Shown one piece after another: positions 1 to 10,124 of a stretch of DNA of 64,000 nucleotides. Every line of letters begins with the position of its first letter. The stretch's first letter is position 1. The notes under the pieces were generated by a model. That model searched no databases. It was not told the DNA's origin and saw only the letters and a program-made list of their open reading frames with translations. The position numbers and the translations under genes are program-made. Source of the stretch: Cryoendolithus antarcticus (Eukaryota > Ascomycota > Dothideomycetes > Cladosporiales > Cladosporiaceae); contig NAJO01000022.1 in the NCBI GenBank assembly GCA_002077065.1, positions 724,810-788,809 on the forward strand. Direction: 5' to 3'.

Positions 1-1440
1 ATGCAAAGGGTCTACTATATCGCAATACCTGACGTATTTAGTCTCGATGGAAGTCTCGACTTCGTCTATGAGCTGGATGACGGTCTCAACATCCCGAAAG
101 CGCCAAGTTGCGCCATGAGGTATCAGCGCCTTTGCTGCGAACAATGCACCAAGCTCTGTTCTGGCAAGGCAGAAGATCATGTCGGTGGCGCCTGAGGTGA
201 TCTCAGGCCATTCGGTCATGCCAGGGTAGATGTCACTGTCGTTCAGATTGACGGGTTGCTTAGTGTCCCATGAATCTGGACGCATTGATATGCCGGTCCC
301 CGACATTTGGCTCGCCATGCCATCTAGAGGTAGCAATTGATAGAAGAGTCGTCTGCGCATCTGAACGTCGAACGGCGAGAGGCCGAGATCTTCGCCGTCT
401 CGATGTAGCCCCATTCTCTGAGCAATTCGCACAGCCACACCAGTAAGGATCCAGAAGGTCGATGGATCGATGGAGTGTCGTGATGACAACAAGAAAAGAA
501 TGAATGCTTGCATGACCATCATGTCGGTTGTCTTGAGCAGCTTCGCATTGACTAGTGCCTGCTTTACAGCGGCGTGATAGTAGTTCTGAATGATGTGCTT
601 CGGCTGTCCGAAAAGACGCATGCAGTCGTCCTCGGAGCTCGAACACGTTGCGAAATGGTATATGGCAAACATCAGGGCCTCCTCAGCTTTGGAAGCTAAT
701 TGCGGCTGGTCAACTACTCGTCTCACCACCTTGTCGGCAGAGGGTATGTGGAGAACCCTGCATATAGGTTCCACATGATCTACATGTGTCTTCCAGAGAT
801 CCAGTGCAAGGTCTCGCCGGGGGTGATGGTCGAGTAAAGACCGCATGGATCCAGTCAGTGCGCCCGTAAGTGGATCGGCAGCCATGGGGCTAAGCAGACT
901 TGCGCTGGGCTGAGCATTGTCCTCGTCGTCTGTGAGGTGAGCAGTGTCTTCGTCCTGCTCTTCCAGGATTGGGCGCCAGAGGTACTTGTCAATGAAGCGA
1001 GACTTGCCTTCGCCAGTGACCAGAGTACCCTCGGTCGACGCTTCGGGAATGCCCACCTGCAGCGACACTGTAGTCCGTGGACCACTCTCCGCATCAGGCA
1101 GCAAATCGTTGTCGCGTAGGATCTGCTCGTAGCGAGCGAGCTTGCTCAGTACACCTTCCTCCGCCTGTCCCTCGACTTGCCGCTTGCGTTTTCGGGGTTG
1201 AGGAGCCTGGTAGATGCACTCCAGCTTCCCTTTTCGACAGCTAGCGCATATTGGAATCACCTTGTCGCACTTTACCTTTCTGCGCGTACAAGTATGGCAA
1301 GCATATGGCATCTCTGATCCCGGAGAGGCCACATTTTGAACGGGTGGCGTAGGCGAGAGAACCTTGCCGGGCGCGATCGCTATTGAACGCTGACCGTTCG
1401 ATAGCCCAGTACCTGCTTGAGCGTCTGTGAGGCTAGCCAT
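1..1440 (-). CDS. Zn(II)2Cys6 fungal transcription factor, C-terminal part outside the window
   Basis: Reading from an ATG at 1440, the reverse strand stays open to base 1, giving 480 residues of a protein that continues beyond the edge. A binuclear zinc cluster spans residues 48-75 (C-x2-C-x6-C-x6-C-x2-C-x6-C), which in this family binds two zinc ions and contacts CGG half-sites. A basic linker (about 80-87) and a short leucine-rich dimerisation stretch (about 98-114) follow, then an acidic region, then from about residue 215 a sequence typical of the fungal_trans regulatory domain (motif around RRRLFYQL, and GISMRPDSWD near residue 390). It should be a nuclear DNA-binding regulator. No intron is needed. 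The target pathway cannot be read from the sequence; its neighbour is a secreted protein transcribed divergently about 640 bases away, which is not evidence of control. Confidence 0.9.
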   Translation of the reverse strand, partial: MASLTDAQAGTGLSNGQRSIAIAPGKVLSPTPPVQNVASPGSEMPYACHTCTRRKVKCDKVIPICASCRKGKLECIYQAPQPRKRKRQVEGQAEEGVLSKLARYEQILRDNDLLPDAESGPRTTVSLQVGIPEASTEGTLVTGEGKSRFIDKYLWRPILEEQDEDTAHLTDDEDNAQPSASLLSPMAADPLTGALTGSMRSLLDHHPRRDLALDLWKTHVDHVEPICRVLHIPSADKVVRRVVDQPQLASKAEEALMFAIYHFATCSSSEDDCMRLFGQPKHIIQNYYHAAVKQALVNAKLLKTTDMMVMQAFILFLLSSRHSIDPSTFWILTGVAVRIAQRMGLHRDGEDLGLSPFDVQMRRRLFYQLLPLDGMASQMSGTGISMRPDSWDTKQPVNLNDSDIYPGMTEWPEITSGATDMIFCLARTELGALFAAKALIPHGATWRFRDVETVIQLIDEVETSIETKYVRYCDIVDPLH

Positions 1441-2080
1441 GGTCACATCAGGACAGGTGAGGCCTTCCTGGGAAACTCCGCCTGCAAGCTGAGGCGCCGC
1501 GACTTAGCGCGTGACTAGAGAAGTCGTGAACATCGTGTGTTATGATCATCACAGCGTAGCTTGTGGCGCAGACTCTCATCGCGGAATATTAAGAGACGGC
1601 GGATCTGAATGACGAGAAGTCCATAGGTCCTCGACGTGACCTTGCGTTCGCGCGCCGCTCGATCGCAGTTCGAGCTCGGGCCTCAAGGCAACCTTTTTTA
1701 TGCGCCGCTCTGAGCCATCAACTCTTCATCACGACATGTACCGGTCTCATGTTATCTACTGTACATTGTGGCCAGCAGCCAGAAAGCTAGACACTACAAG
1801 GTAATTTGCCTCACTAGGCTTCCTTTGATTGTTCACGCCGCTAGGCTCGTGGCGGCGATCCACGACAGATGATCTCTCGATCTCGCCGAAGCTCTCACCA
1901 TAGCCATGGTACACAGGGCGTCATCTCGATCCTCTTCCCTTTGTTCGTGTCGAACCGAGTCAACATTTGTGTCTCAACATAGTCTCCTAGCTCGAAAACT
2001 TGGGTGGTATAGTCAATTGTCTCCTGACTTGAATACTTCTCTTCTCTTCTCTGTGACTCGCCCACCCTACCCTGTCAGAT
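1441..2080. other. Intergenic region between divergent genes
   Basis: It separates the Zn2Cys6 factor from the secreted-protein gene and must carry both promoters. I recognise no gene, RNA or repeat in it. Confidence 0.6.
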
Positions 2081-3116
2081 ATGCATTCGTTCCGAATCGT
2101 CTCTTTCTATGTCCTTGCCACAAGCTTGCAAATCGGCGCAGGCAGTGCTAGTGCCCAGAGTGTCAACATTGAGACTGCTGTTCTCTGCACCTCGCAGTCT
2201 CAGCCCAATCCCATCGACACTCAATACCCCACGCAGATCACAGGCACAATAAATGGAACATATGCCGGCCTCTCGATTCCGTATGCCAGCGCCAGGGCCA
2301 TCGTCCCATCGCAATACGCCATCTTAAGGCACGCTTATGAGTCGCTGCTCCCAGGATGGCCGAAGGATATGTACCCGGCCTACTACGAAGGCCTATTGGA
2401 CCACGATATTGGAATTGGGCCACTGAAGATCGGAGATTTCCAGGTCAGCTCGCGGGACCACTCGTCCACGCGCTACAGAATGTGCTTGTCTAATGATGAT
2501 GCAGCGCTCCAGTATAAGATTCCCGTTCATCGATCGCCTTGGCGATGGACACACATCATTTCGGTACACCGGCCCTGTAATGCTGAGCCCGAACAACCTC
2601 GTCGCTCTCGTCGGAGCTAGCGTTGGGAACGACATCCGCGCTGGAACGTTCAGACCTGCTTGCGAGGCATACGCCGATGATGGCCACGGCAACACGTTCC
2701 TGGAGGGCACTGGAGTCGGTAGCAGCAAGGCTGACGTTCGCGGCACATTTCGAGTTACCTCGAGCAATCCATACGCTTTGGATGTGTACGTCAGCTACAC
2801 TGCACGCTCCAGAACCCGACGAGGTCCATCACTGATGCCTCACAGCTTCAAGAACATGACGAACCAGCCTAGCTTCTCATCTGTGGGCACCTTGTGCGAT
2901 CACTACATCTCACTCTATAATTCCAGTGTAACGCAGGGGGTCAACTCTCCGGTGCCGGTGCAAGGGTCAGTGTATGTGCGTCCTCCTTACTACCTAAAGG
3001 AGACCACTCTAGCAGCTAGTGGGTATCGAATGGATCTGTCCTTCATCGAGACAAACAATGTGCGGTGCGAGAGTCTGAAGGGCTACTCTGGGACAGGCCC
3101 GGGAGACAGCGGATGA
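2081..3116 (+). CDS. Secreted acetoacetate-decarboxylase-like protein (tentative)
   Basis: Modelled exons are 2081-2443, 2505-2785 and 2846-3116, giving 304 residues. The first intron (61 bases) is required to join the frames. The second (60 bases, GTACGT donor, CACAG acceptor) keeps the frame and contains no stop, so its removal is likely but not forced. The N-terminus (about 1-25) is a convincing signal peptide ending near ASA-Q, and several N-x-S/T sites are present, so secretion is expected. The core, with an IPYASARAIVPSQY segment, an FPFIDRLGDG segment and a following ALVGAS segment, resembles fungal secreted proteins assigned to the acetoacetate decarboxylase fold. That assignment is from memory of the family pattern. 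I cannot identify the Schiff-base lysine of true decarboxylases, so the reaction is unknown. Confidence 0.6.
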
Positions 3117-3463
3117 GTGGCCCTCAGAGAAGGTCTTGAAGTAGCAATACAATGCAGTGATTGACGTTGCCTGTCACGATTTGCGGATACACTAAACCTG
3201 CGACCTTGGAACCAGTTTGCCATCAATCATTAAGGCAGATCAAGAAGGAAGCGAGTGGCGGATACACACCTTAGTAGATAGAGTCCGTGCACACGCGATT
3301 TAGTGCGCGCGAAGTGACGTCGTCCGGTACCTGGATCATCAAGATGACGAGCAGACATCACCATTATTACGTGCATTGGGCAGTTCTGAAGTGGCAGAGA
3401 GCATACGAAGAGCTCCAAATCGAATAAGTACAGCTCAAACTATTTCTCCTGCCCAGTATTCCA
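3117..3463. other. Intergenic region upstream of the cupin gene
   Basis: Tandem genes flank this stretch. I see nothing in it beyond presumed terminator and promoter sequence. Confidence 0.5.
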
Positions 3464-4149
3464 ATGCTTCCACTCCGATCAATCACAAGAGTAGCTCCCA
3501 AAGTCCAATCACTCCATCTACCAGTAACCTCAAGGCTTCTTTCCACCACGCCCATCCGCCTAGGCAAAGATCCAAAGATGTCATCTCAACCGCCCAAGCA
3601 CGAGATGGTCTACTTTAAGGGCCTCACATCCGAAGTGCGAGCCTTTGGACAATTCCGCAAGGTCTTGCACACTGGTCTATACTCGCAATTGGTCTCTATG
3701 GAGATTCCTGTTGGCGGAGATATAGGAGATGAAGTCCATACCGTTGATCAGGTGCTGATATTCACAAGTGGCGAGGGCAAGGCGACAATTGCTGGGAAGG
3801 ACCAGGTAAGCATCGAGAGTGAGCTCCATAGCATACCAGGCTAACGAATGGTTTTCAGATTGTCAAAGCGTCAGACGTCGTGGTAGTCCCAGCAGGCACG
3901 CAGCATCAGTTCATCAACACATCCAAGACGCAACCACTGGAGCTCGTGACGGTGTACAGCCCAGCTGAGCACGATCCGAAGACGGTGCACAAGACGAAAG
4001 AGGAGGGCGATGAGGAGGAGGATGCCGGTAAGGATGAGGCACCAAAGTGGAGCCAGCAAAGTAAGGACAGCAACGAGAAGAACGGACTAGTGAAAGAGAG
4101 CGGTGGGCCATACGAGAACGGCGATGATGGGAGGCATGAGAAGAACTAG
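3464..4149 (+). CDS. Cupin-domain protein with a mitochondrial-type leader
   Basis: Exons 3464-3805 and 3859-4149 (53-base intron, GTAAGC...TTTTCAG) give 210 residues. Residues 1-39 are rich in Arg, Ser and Leu and lack acidic residues until a KDP triplet, as in mitochondrial presequences; a second in-frame Met follows directly (KMSSQ), so a shorter cytosolic form is possible. Residues about 45-150 form one small cupin barrel: the segment IPVGGDIGDEVHTVDQ corresponds to motif 1 with a reduced ligand set, and VPAGTQHQFINT to motif 2. This pattern resembles single-domain bacterial cupins of unknown substrate. The C-terminus is an acidic, then charged low-complexity tail (EEGDEEEDAGKDE) absent from the bacterial relatives. 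The fold is clear, the function is not. Confidence 0.85.
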
Positions 4150-4647
4150 GCGAAGGGGCAATGTAAGTCAAGCGATGTGAACGAGAAGTTTTGTAAAACC
4201 ATTTTAAGAGTGCGACATATAGGCAAGCACTGTAATGCTGCTGATCTACCCATTTCTCTCCCAAGAGGCAAAAGCCTTCCAAATCCCAACGCCAGGCAAG
4301 TTCAAAGGCTGCCTCACACAGTCGCGCGCAATATCAGCAGCGCCAGCAGCTGCCTCGGGCCTTCAGATGGCCTCCCAAGTAGCAAGTAGCACATGAGTCA
4401 CAGCGATATCAGCCATGACGCCAAGACCATGCCGCATTCTGCCGATCAGACTGGCCTGAGCGCAGGCAGGTCTTTCGGTTCGCAATTATCGGTAAGGACT
4501 GTGGTGTTGTAAGCCTCGTCTGCTGATGGTAGACACCCTCAAAGATAGTACAGGGAGTTTCGCAGCCTCTCGTGGACTGGAAGCAACACCAGAGTGGGCT
4601 TCGCATGTTCAGCTGGCTTCAGTGTCCCAGCCTTGAAGACCACGGTC
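4150..4647. other. Convergent intergenic region
   Basis: The cupin gene and the Argonaute gene end toward each other here. Short open frames on both strands have no recognisable content. Confidence 0.5.
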
Positions 4648-7604
4648 TCAAACACCAGATGACTGCTCAGCTTCGGAAGACGAGACGCAGGTTGAGGCGC
4701 TGCCATCACTCTTCTTGGAAGACTGACTGTCTGTGGGCGACACAGGAGGAGACGATGTGATCGTAGACTTGATAGGTCCGCTCGGATGGCACACTTTGAT
4801 GTGCAGCAAGGCACGATCGGTAGCGCAGTGGGCCAGATACGTCGGGATCGGCCACTTGCAGGTGTACAGTCCAAGAGCATCGTCACGCCACATGTACGCC
4901 AGCCGCTCGACCTCGCCCGCAGACAGTGTCGACGCGACTGCGGTGGTAGCAAGTGGAAAAGATGCGGAGGCGACAGCATCAATGTCGTTCCGGGGCTCTG
5001 ACGAACAAGTAGCGGGTGCTGCGTTGTCAGGCACAGTAGTTCCGGTGTTGCCAGTCACAGCTGTATGATCCCCGGTAGATTGCGGACTGTACCCGAGCAA
5101 GCCACGGATAATCTGCGCCTTGATGAACTTCAGCTGCGGCGCACACTGAGCTTGACTGATGTACAGCGCAGGCTTGAATGCTACCTCTGGACCATCGTCC
5201 TGCGTGAGGTAAAAGAAGCCAGTGGAGGGAGCATCCAGCAATGCTGCGGTCTCGCGGTCCCGTACCGAAGCGACTGCATCAGCATCAATGAGGCCATTGA
5301 AGTTGGAGTCCTTGCACACAGTCACTTGAGAGAATTCGACGGCCTTCCTCGCATCGTCATCAAATCTTGCCATCAATTGGTCAAGTTCGTCCCTGGCATC
5401 GTCAAGCCAATCGCCGGAGCGAATGATCGTCAGCTTCTGAGAACCCCAGCGCTCGGTGTGCCTCTGAGAAAGGTCGTGAAGATGCTGCGCAAGCTGCACC
5501 CTCATCGCTACCTTGTCAGACTCATCGTACAACTGGACGAATGTGCTGTACTGCTTCGATGAGGCATAGTCACGACTTACAGCAGCAAGTAGGATATGAG
5601 TATGCTGCGCGAACTTCTCTGGTGTAATCAGAGTGACGTGAATGGCAACGATCAAGTCCATCGGCCGGTCGTGGTCGCCAAATGGTGAGTGGCTCGGAAG
5701 CCGATGCAGGTCGCGCTTCTCCAATCGGGCCATGAATTGACGAGCAGTGCGAGCAGCACGTGTGTCCACACTCCGGAGAGTGTCACGCCGATCAGCCTTT
5801 GCGCCTTGCAAGGTAGCCTCGTTGACGCAGAAGCTGTTGAGCCCAAGGTTGATCTCGCAGAACGCTTTCGGCACCTGGTATGGATTATGCTGGCCTTTCT
5901 GCAACGCCAACTTGGCGGGAAGACAGAAGACCACCACGGCATACTGATCAGACTTCATAGCGGCCTCCTGCTCGGCAATGAAGCCGCGCAGAGAGAAATT
6001 CCAGTCTCCAGCTTTGCCCACGATCTGCTCAACCTTCATCGGCAATATCATCTCGGCTGCCGAAGTGCAGGTGTGAAGTGCGTTGCGAACGCTATCCGTC
6101 CACGGCATACTGTCAATATCACCAGCCACAATCTTGATGACGCAAAATTGCGGGACCTTTCCCGTAGAGACTTGCTTCAGGACAGGGAGCAGTGGAGGCG
6201 GCATAGGCATGAACTTGATATTCGACACGAGCTTGGCGTCCACTGGAACCTTGGCTGCTGCGGTTTGCACTTGCTTCGCAACAAGATCAGCAGTCGTGCG
6301 GTGGCGCAGCATCATCTGATCCATCCACTCGACCTTGTGCGGGCGTTTGCCGGTGTAAGGCTGCAAAGGGCGGATGATGCAGCGCTCAGGAGCAAGCCAC
6401 AGAGGACGACGCACTGAGCCAACGTTGATGAGGGGCAGTCGGGGATGCCCGAGCAATGTAGCATCATCACCTGTGACCAAGATTGTTCCCTTTGGAGCTG
6501 GAGATTCGCCAATGTCCACAACCGCCTGTACGCAGTCGCGGCCGGTCTTATCGATGTAGGCAACCTTGACTCCCCGCAGGTAGGACTTGATGGCGTCTGT
6601 CGCTTTAAGGGCTGACTGAGAACCTTGCTCGACGTCCACGAGCTGCGAAGCCGGTAGACGAGCGAGCAAGAAGTCAGACACAGCTCCAGTCGCGAAGAAG
6701 AGCTTCGGCACATGAGACTGAGTAGGCTGTCCTGCAAGTTTGACATTGTAGCATGGCGAATCGGGATTACCAAAGCACAAGGTCAAGCCTTTGTCAGTGA
6801 TGTTACTGAGCGTTGATGTCGAAAACAGCATTACCGATCAGACCTCTCGTGGGGCGCTGACTGAGCAAGGCGCCATAGATGGCTCGAGACACAACAATAT
6901 GATCATTGTGGTTGGAGCCCTGGTCATCGACCAACAGAAATTCGTTGCCATTGACAGACTGCAGATCAGCTGTTGTTGAAATGACTTCGACCTGCAGTTG
7001 GCATAGCTTAAAGGACTCTTGCGGTACACCGAAATCAAGCGCGCTCAATTGCCGCGAGGACGCTTCCCTCCCACTCCTTCATCTGCTCATGGGAGAACTC
7101 AGATGTGCGGTACACACTGATAGCAACCGAGCGCCAACGATGACGATCGGATTCAGACACCTTCTTGGCCCACACGCGCTTCTCGATCATGCCGCGATGC
7201 AGAGATCTAGTGGGCAACTCGCTTCGGATGACATCGATAAGCTTGGCAGGTGGCAAGCCGTCGCCGCACCACGTGAAGACAGCCATGCTATAGCTCTGGT
7301 TGGCGGCAGGCTGTTGTGGAGCTGGCACAGTCACTCTTCGGGTGTGAGTACAAGTGTCAAACTCGTCAATGATCACGGGCACTTTTGGAAGCTGAACCTG
7401 GCTGCCCTCTACCTTGGCTGTATGATGTTGTAGTGCAGATAGCTGTGAGAACTTCACCTCACCGTACCCGAAGGAGGTATCTTTGCGAACCAAGTCACCG
7501 ATGAGGTGTGGGTGAGCGAGCTTGGCATGGTAGACGGTAACGGGATGCGATTGCTGCGAGGTCTCAATCGCCTTTGTGGCTGAGTCTATGGCTGGTGATG
7601 CCAT
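4648..7604 (-). CDS. Divergent Argonaute-like protein, apparently slicer-deficient
   Basis: Exons 7604-7062, 6991-6835 and 6788-4648 give 946 residues, the usual Argonaute length. The second intron (46 bases, CTGAC branch) joins frames exactly; the first (70 bases, weak GTCCTC donor) is my best solution to a frame change. Landmarks in order: an N-domain-like region; a linker motif GALLSQRPTRG (about 215-230); PAZ-like residues LLGHPRLPLINVGS and LWLAPERC (about 345-370); MID from about 510, with Y537-x3-K541 and C554; PIWI from about 610 (LIVAIHVT, LTIIRSGDW, GFFYLTQDD, FKPALY) and the C-terminal block WPIPTYLAHCATDRALLHI. Compared by eye with human AGO2, the catalytic Asp597, Asp669 and His807 positions hold His617, Ser691 and Leu775. 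About 80 extra low-complexity residues precede the last block, and a serine-rich tail ends the protein. It may bind guide RNA without cutting targets. No other RNA-silencing gene is nearby. Confidence 0.82.
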
Positions 7605-8813
7605 GGCGGAAGTAGTTGGTGGAAATCTGGTTGGTCAAATGGAGGACGGGTAGATTGTTGGAGGGACGAGGGAAATAGAGATTGAGGAAGCAAGGACGAC
7701 TCTTGACCAAGTCGTAGATGCTAAGGAAAGGAAGCCGGTGAGCTCTGTGCAGCATACTACCTCATATACCCAGACCGTGTAGGGCACACCGCTTGCCTTC
7801 TTTGACATGAAGTGAACGCATGGCTCTTTCTCGCCCACGTAAGAGGTGAAAGGACCAGGGAAGAAGATCACAAGGTGTCGGAGGCTTGTTGAGAAGCGAC
7901 AAAAGAAGGCCAGAAAATACGAGAAGGCGGGCGTAGATGTGCAAAGGTGGTCGAACGTAGAATATGCTGGACACCATCTCCAGAACGTACTAGTCATTGT
8001 TCATCACGTTCCCTTCAACTTAGTGACACCTCGGAAGAATTATGCCATCGACAGCCGAAGGGAGGCCAGACCCGATCCAAAGTCGTAACATAGACTGCAC
8101 TGCGGTGGAAGAAGTCGTGCATAGCAAGGCGGCTGTGGAACCGTCCGTGGAGGCGAAGCGGTAATTAGATACATAGCGTGCACGACTTTCAGAGCCAGTG
8201 GTCTTGAAACTGTGTAAGGCAGCGGCCCAGGCCATCAAGCAATGCCCACCGGACCACAAGTGTTGCAGACGCATAGTGCGCCCCTTCCTGCCTCCAAGTC
8301 CGATGCACAAGGTGCGACCATCCGTCATTGCCCAGTGAGCGTGAGGGTTTAGCCATGAGCTCTCCAGATGGGGACGGCTCATGCATCTAGAAAATATGGT
8401 ACGTATCTCATCTGGAGGACATGCAAGACGTGGTCAAGGATAGAGTCAATTGTGCATGCCTGAGGCTCTAAGGCTGAACGGCCTAACACCAACCTCTTGA
8501 TCTCTACATGTATCTCCAATTGGCCATCTCAGACCTTCTTACATCAATGTCCAGCGACATAGCATGTACACTACAAGCTAACCCAGCTCCGGTCTTGGAG
8601 GACTATTCCCGATATCGTGACCGTGGCGAGGTGCCAACACGCGACCATTGCACACGTTCACTGTCAGACTGCACAAGATCATAGTTCTTGACCAGGTACG
8701 TATAAGTAGCGGCGAGTCGCCAACGGAAGGTAAAGAATGCCCTCCATCATCGCTCCTGTTCTACTTCCATGTAATCTTCTCCAAGTCCGAACCGTGCGAG
8801 GAATCCAGCAGCC
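7605..8813. other. Long intergenic region between the Argonaute and SDR genes
   Basis: About 1.2 kb separates these divergently transcribed genes. It holds only short open frames (for instance on the reverse strand at 7635-7997 and 8020-8382) with no recognisable domain. An additional 5' exon of the Argonaute could hide here, but I found no support for one. Confidence 0.5.
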
Positions 8814-9761
8814 ATGACCTATGGCCTCGCCTTCCACTTCGACCCGGCCACGGAGATTCCCTCTCAGAAGGGCAAGATCTTGTTCATCACAGGTGCAACC
8901 TCAGGACTTGGCCGCGAAACGCTTCTCAACCTCGCCGGCCACGATTCAGAGCGCATCTACTTCACCGGCCGCTCCCAAGCCTCCGCCGACAAGCTCCTCC
9001 AAGATGTCCACGCCAGATACCCAGCCGCTCAAGTCCACTTCCTCAAGATGGACCTCGCCTCCATAGAGTCCGTCAAAGCTGCCGCAGCAGAGTTCGTTCG
9101 CCGCGAAGCACGTCTAGACCTCCTCATGGCAAACGCAGGCGTCATGGCGTTGCCTCCTGGCCTCACCACCGATGGTTATGAATTGCAGTTCGGCACGAAC
9201 CACATGGGCCACGCCGCGCTCCTCAATCTTCTCCTCCCGACACTCACTCTGACAGCAGAGCAAGGCCACGATACCCGCATCGTGATCCCCTCCTCCGACC
9301 TATTCAAGTTCATGTCATCCACGATTTCCCTTTCCAAGATGCACACCACGCAATCTGCCCACGGGCCCCTCGCTCCCCAGCGCCGCTATGGAGAGTCCAG
9401 ACTAGCCAATCAACTCTATGCGCGCGAGCTCGCCCGCCGTTACCCCACGATCACCACCGTGGCGATCCATCCGGGCGTGGGCAATACCGGCTTGCAGGAT
9501 AACTTCACCGGGCCGACCAAGATGATGGTGAGAGCGGCTGCTATGGTGATGCCGATGATGACTGCCGAGCAGACAGCGTGGAACCAGACTTGGGCTGCGA
9601 CGGCACTGTTGGGAAGTGGGGAGAGGATGGTGAGGAGTGGAGTTTACTACGAGCCGGTCGGGGTGGAAGCTAAGTTGCCGAAGCATGGGAAGGATGATGT
9701 GTTGGCTGGGCAGTTGTGGGAGTGGACTGCGGCGGAGTCGGCGAGGTTTGGGATCAAGTGA
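8814..9761 (+). CDS. Short-chain dehydrogenase/reductase with Arg in place of the catalytic Lys
   Basis: A single exon encodes 315 residues, typical for fungal SDRs of the retinol-dehydrogenase-like group. The cofactor-binding TGATSGLG motif lies at residues 27-34 and the structural NAG motif at about 105-107. The active-site block reads RYGESRLAN, where nearly all relatives have Y-x3-K; here the lysine position is arginine (codon AGA). Lys normally lowers the Tyr pKa and binds the nicotinamide ribose, so activity may be altered. No transmembrane segment or targeting signal is apparent. Substrate is unknown. Neighbours give no pathway context. Confidence 0.9.
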   Translation: MTYGLAFHFDPATEIPSQKGKILFITGATSGLGRETLLNLAGHDSERIYFTGRSQASADKLLQDVHARYPAAQVHFLKMDLASIESVKAAAAEFVRREARLDLLMANAGVMALPPGLTTDGYELQFGTNHMGHAALLNLLLPTLTLTAEQGHDTRIVIPSSDLFKFMSSTISLSKMHTTQSAHGPLAPQRRYGESRLANQLYARELARRYPTITTVAIHPGVGNTGLQDNFTGPTKMMVRAAAMVMPMMTAEQTAWNQTWAATALLGSGERMVRSGVYYEPVGVEAKLPKHGKDDVLAGQLWEWTAAESARFGIK

Positions 9762-10124
9762 GTGAGAGTCAGGAAATGTGCTATGGTGACGAGTTGCGGG
9801 AGTGAACAGACAGTATTGATGTTGTTGTCGTTGCCGTTGATGATTGAACTGACTGAGGCACATTTGGTGCTGATCTCCTGGGCTCGCTTTTCCCTACACT
9901 TCACTGTAAGTCTTCATCACTCATCAGCAGCGCTCACTCTCGTACCAGATCTAGCTCACTGCGTGGCGTGTGCTGCCATGAGCGCCCGTCTGTTTACCGT
10001 GCTCAATTAGCCTGAGTCTGACGTCTTCTCTACTATCCGATACACCATACTTTCTTCTCACAAAGCTGCTACACTCACCAGAACAATGATCATGCAGTAG
10101 CAGAAGATCAACAGACCATCAGCC
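9762..10124. other. Intergenic region
   Basis: I see no gene or structured element in this stretch between the SDR and the first F-box-like pseudogene. Confidence 0.5.

Noticed and set aside
4733..6417. Long forward-strand open frames across the Argonaute region
   Set aside because: They are antisense shadows of the Argonaute exon and contain no recognisable protein.
7635..8382. Reverse-strand open frames upstream of the Argonaute
   Set aside because: No recognisable domain, and I could not splice them into the Argonaute N-terminus with good sites.
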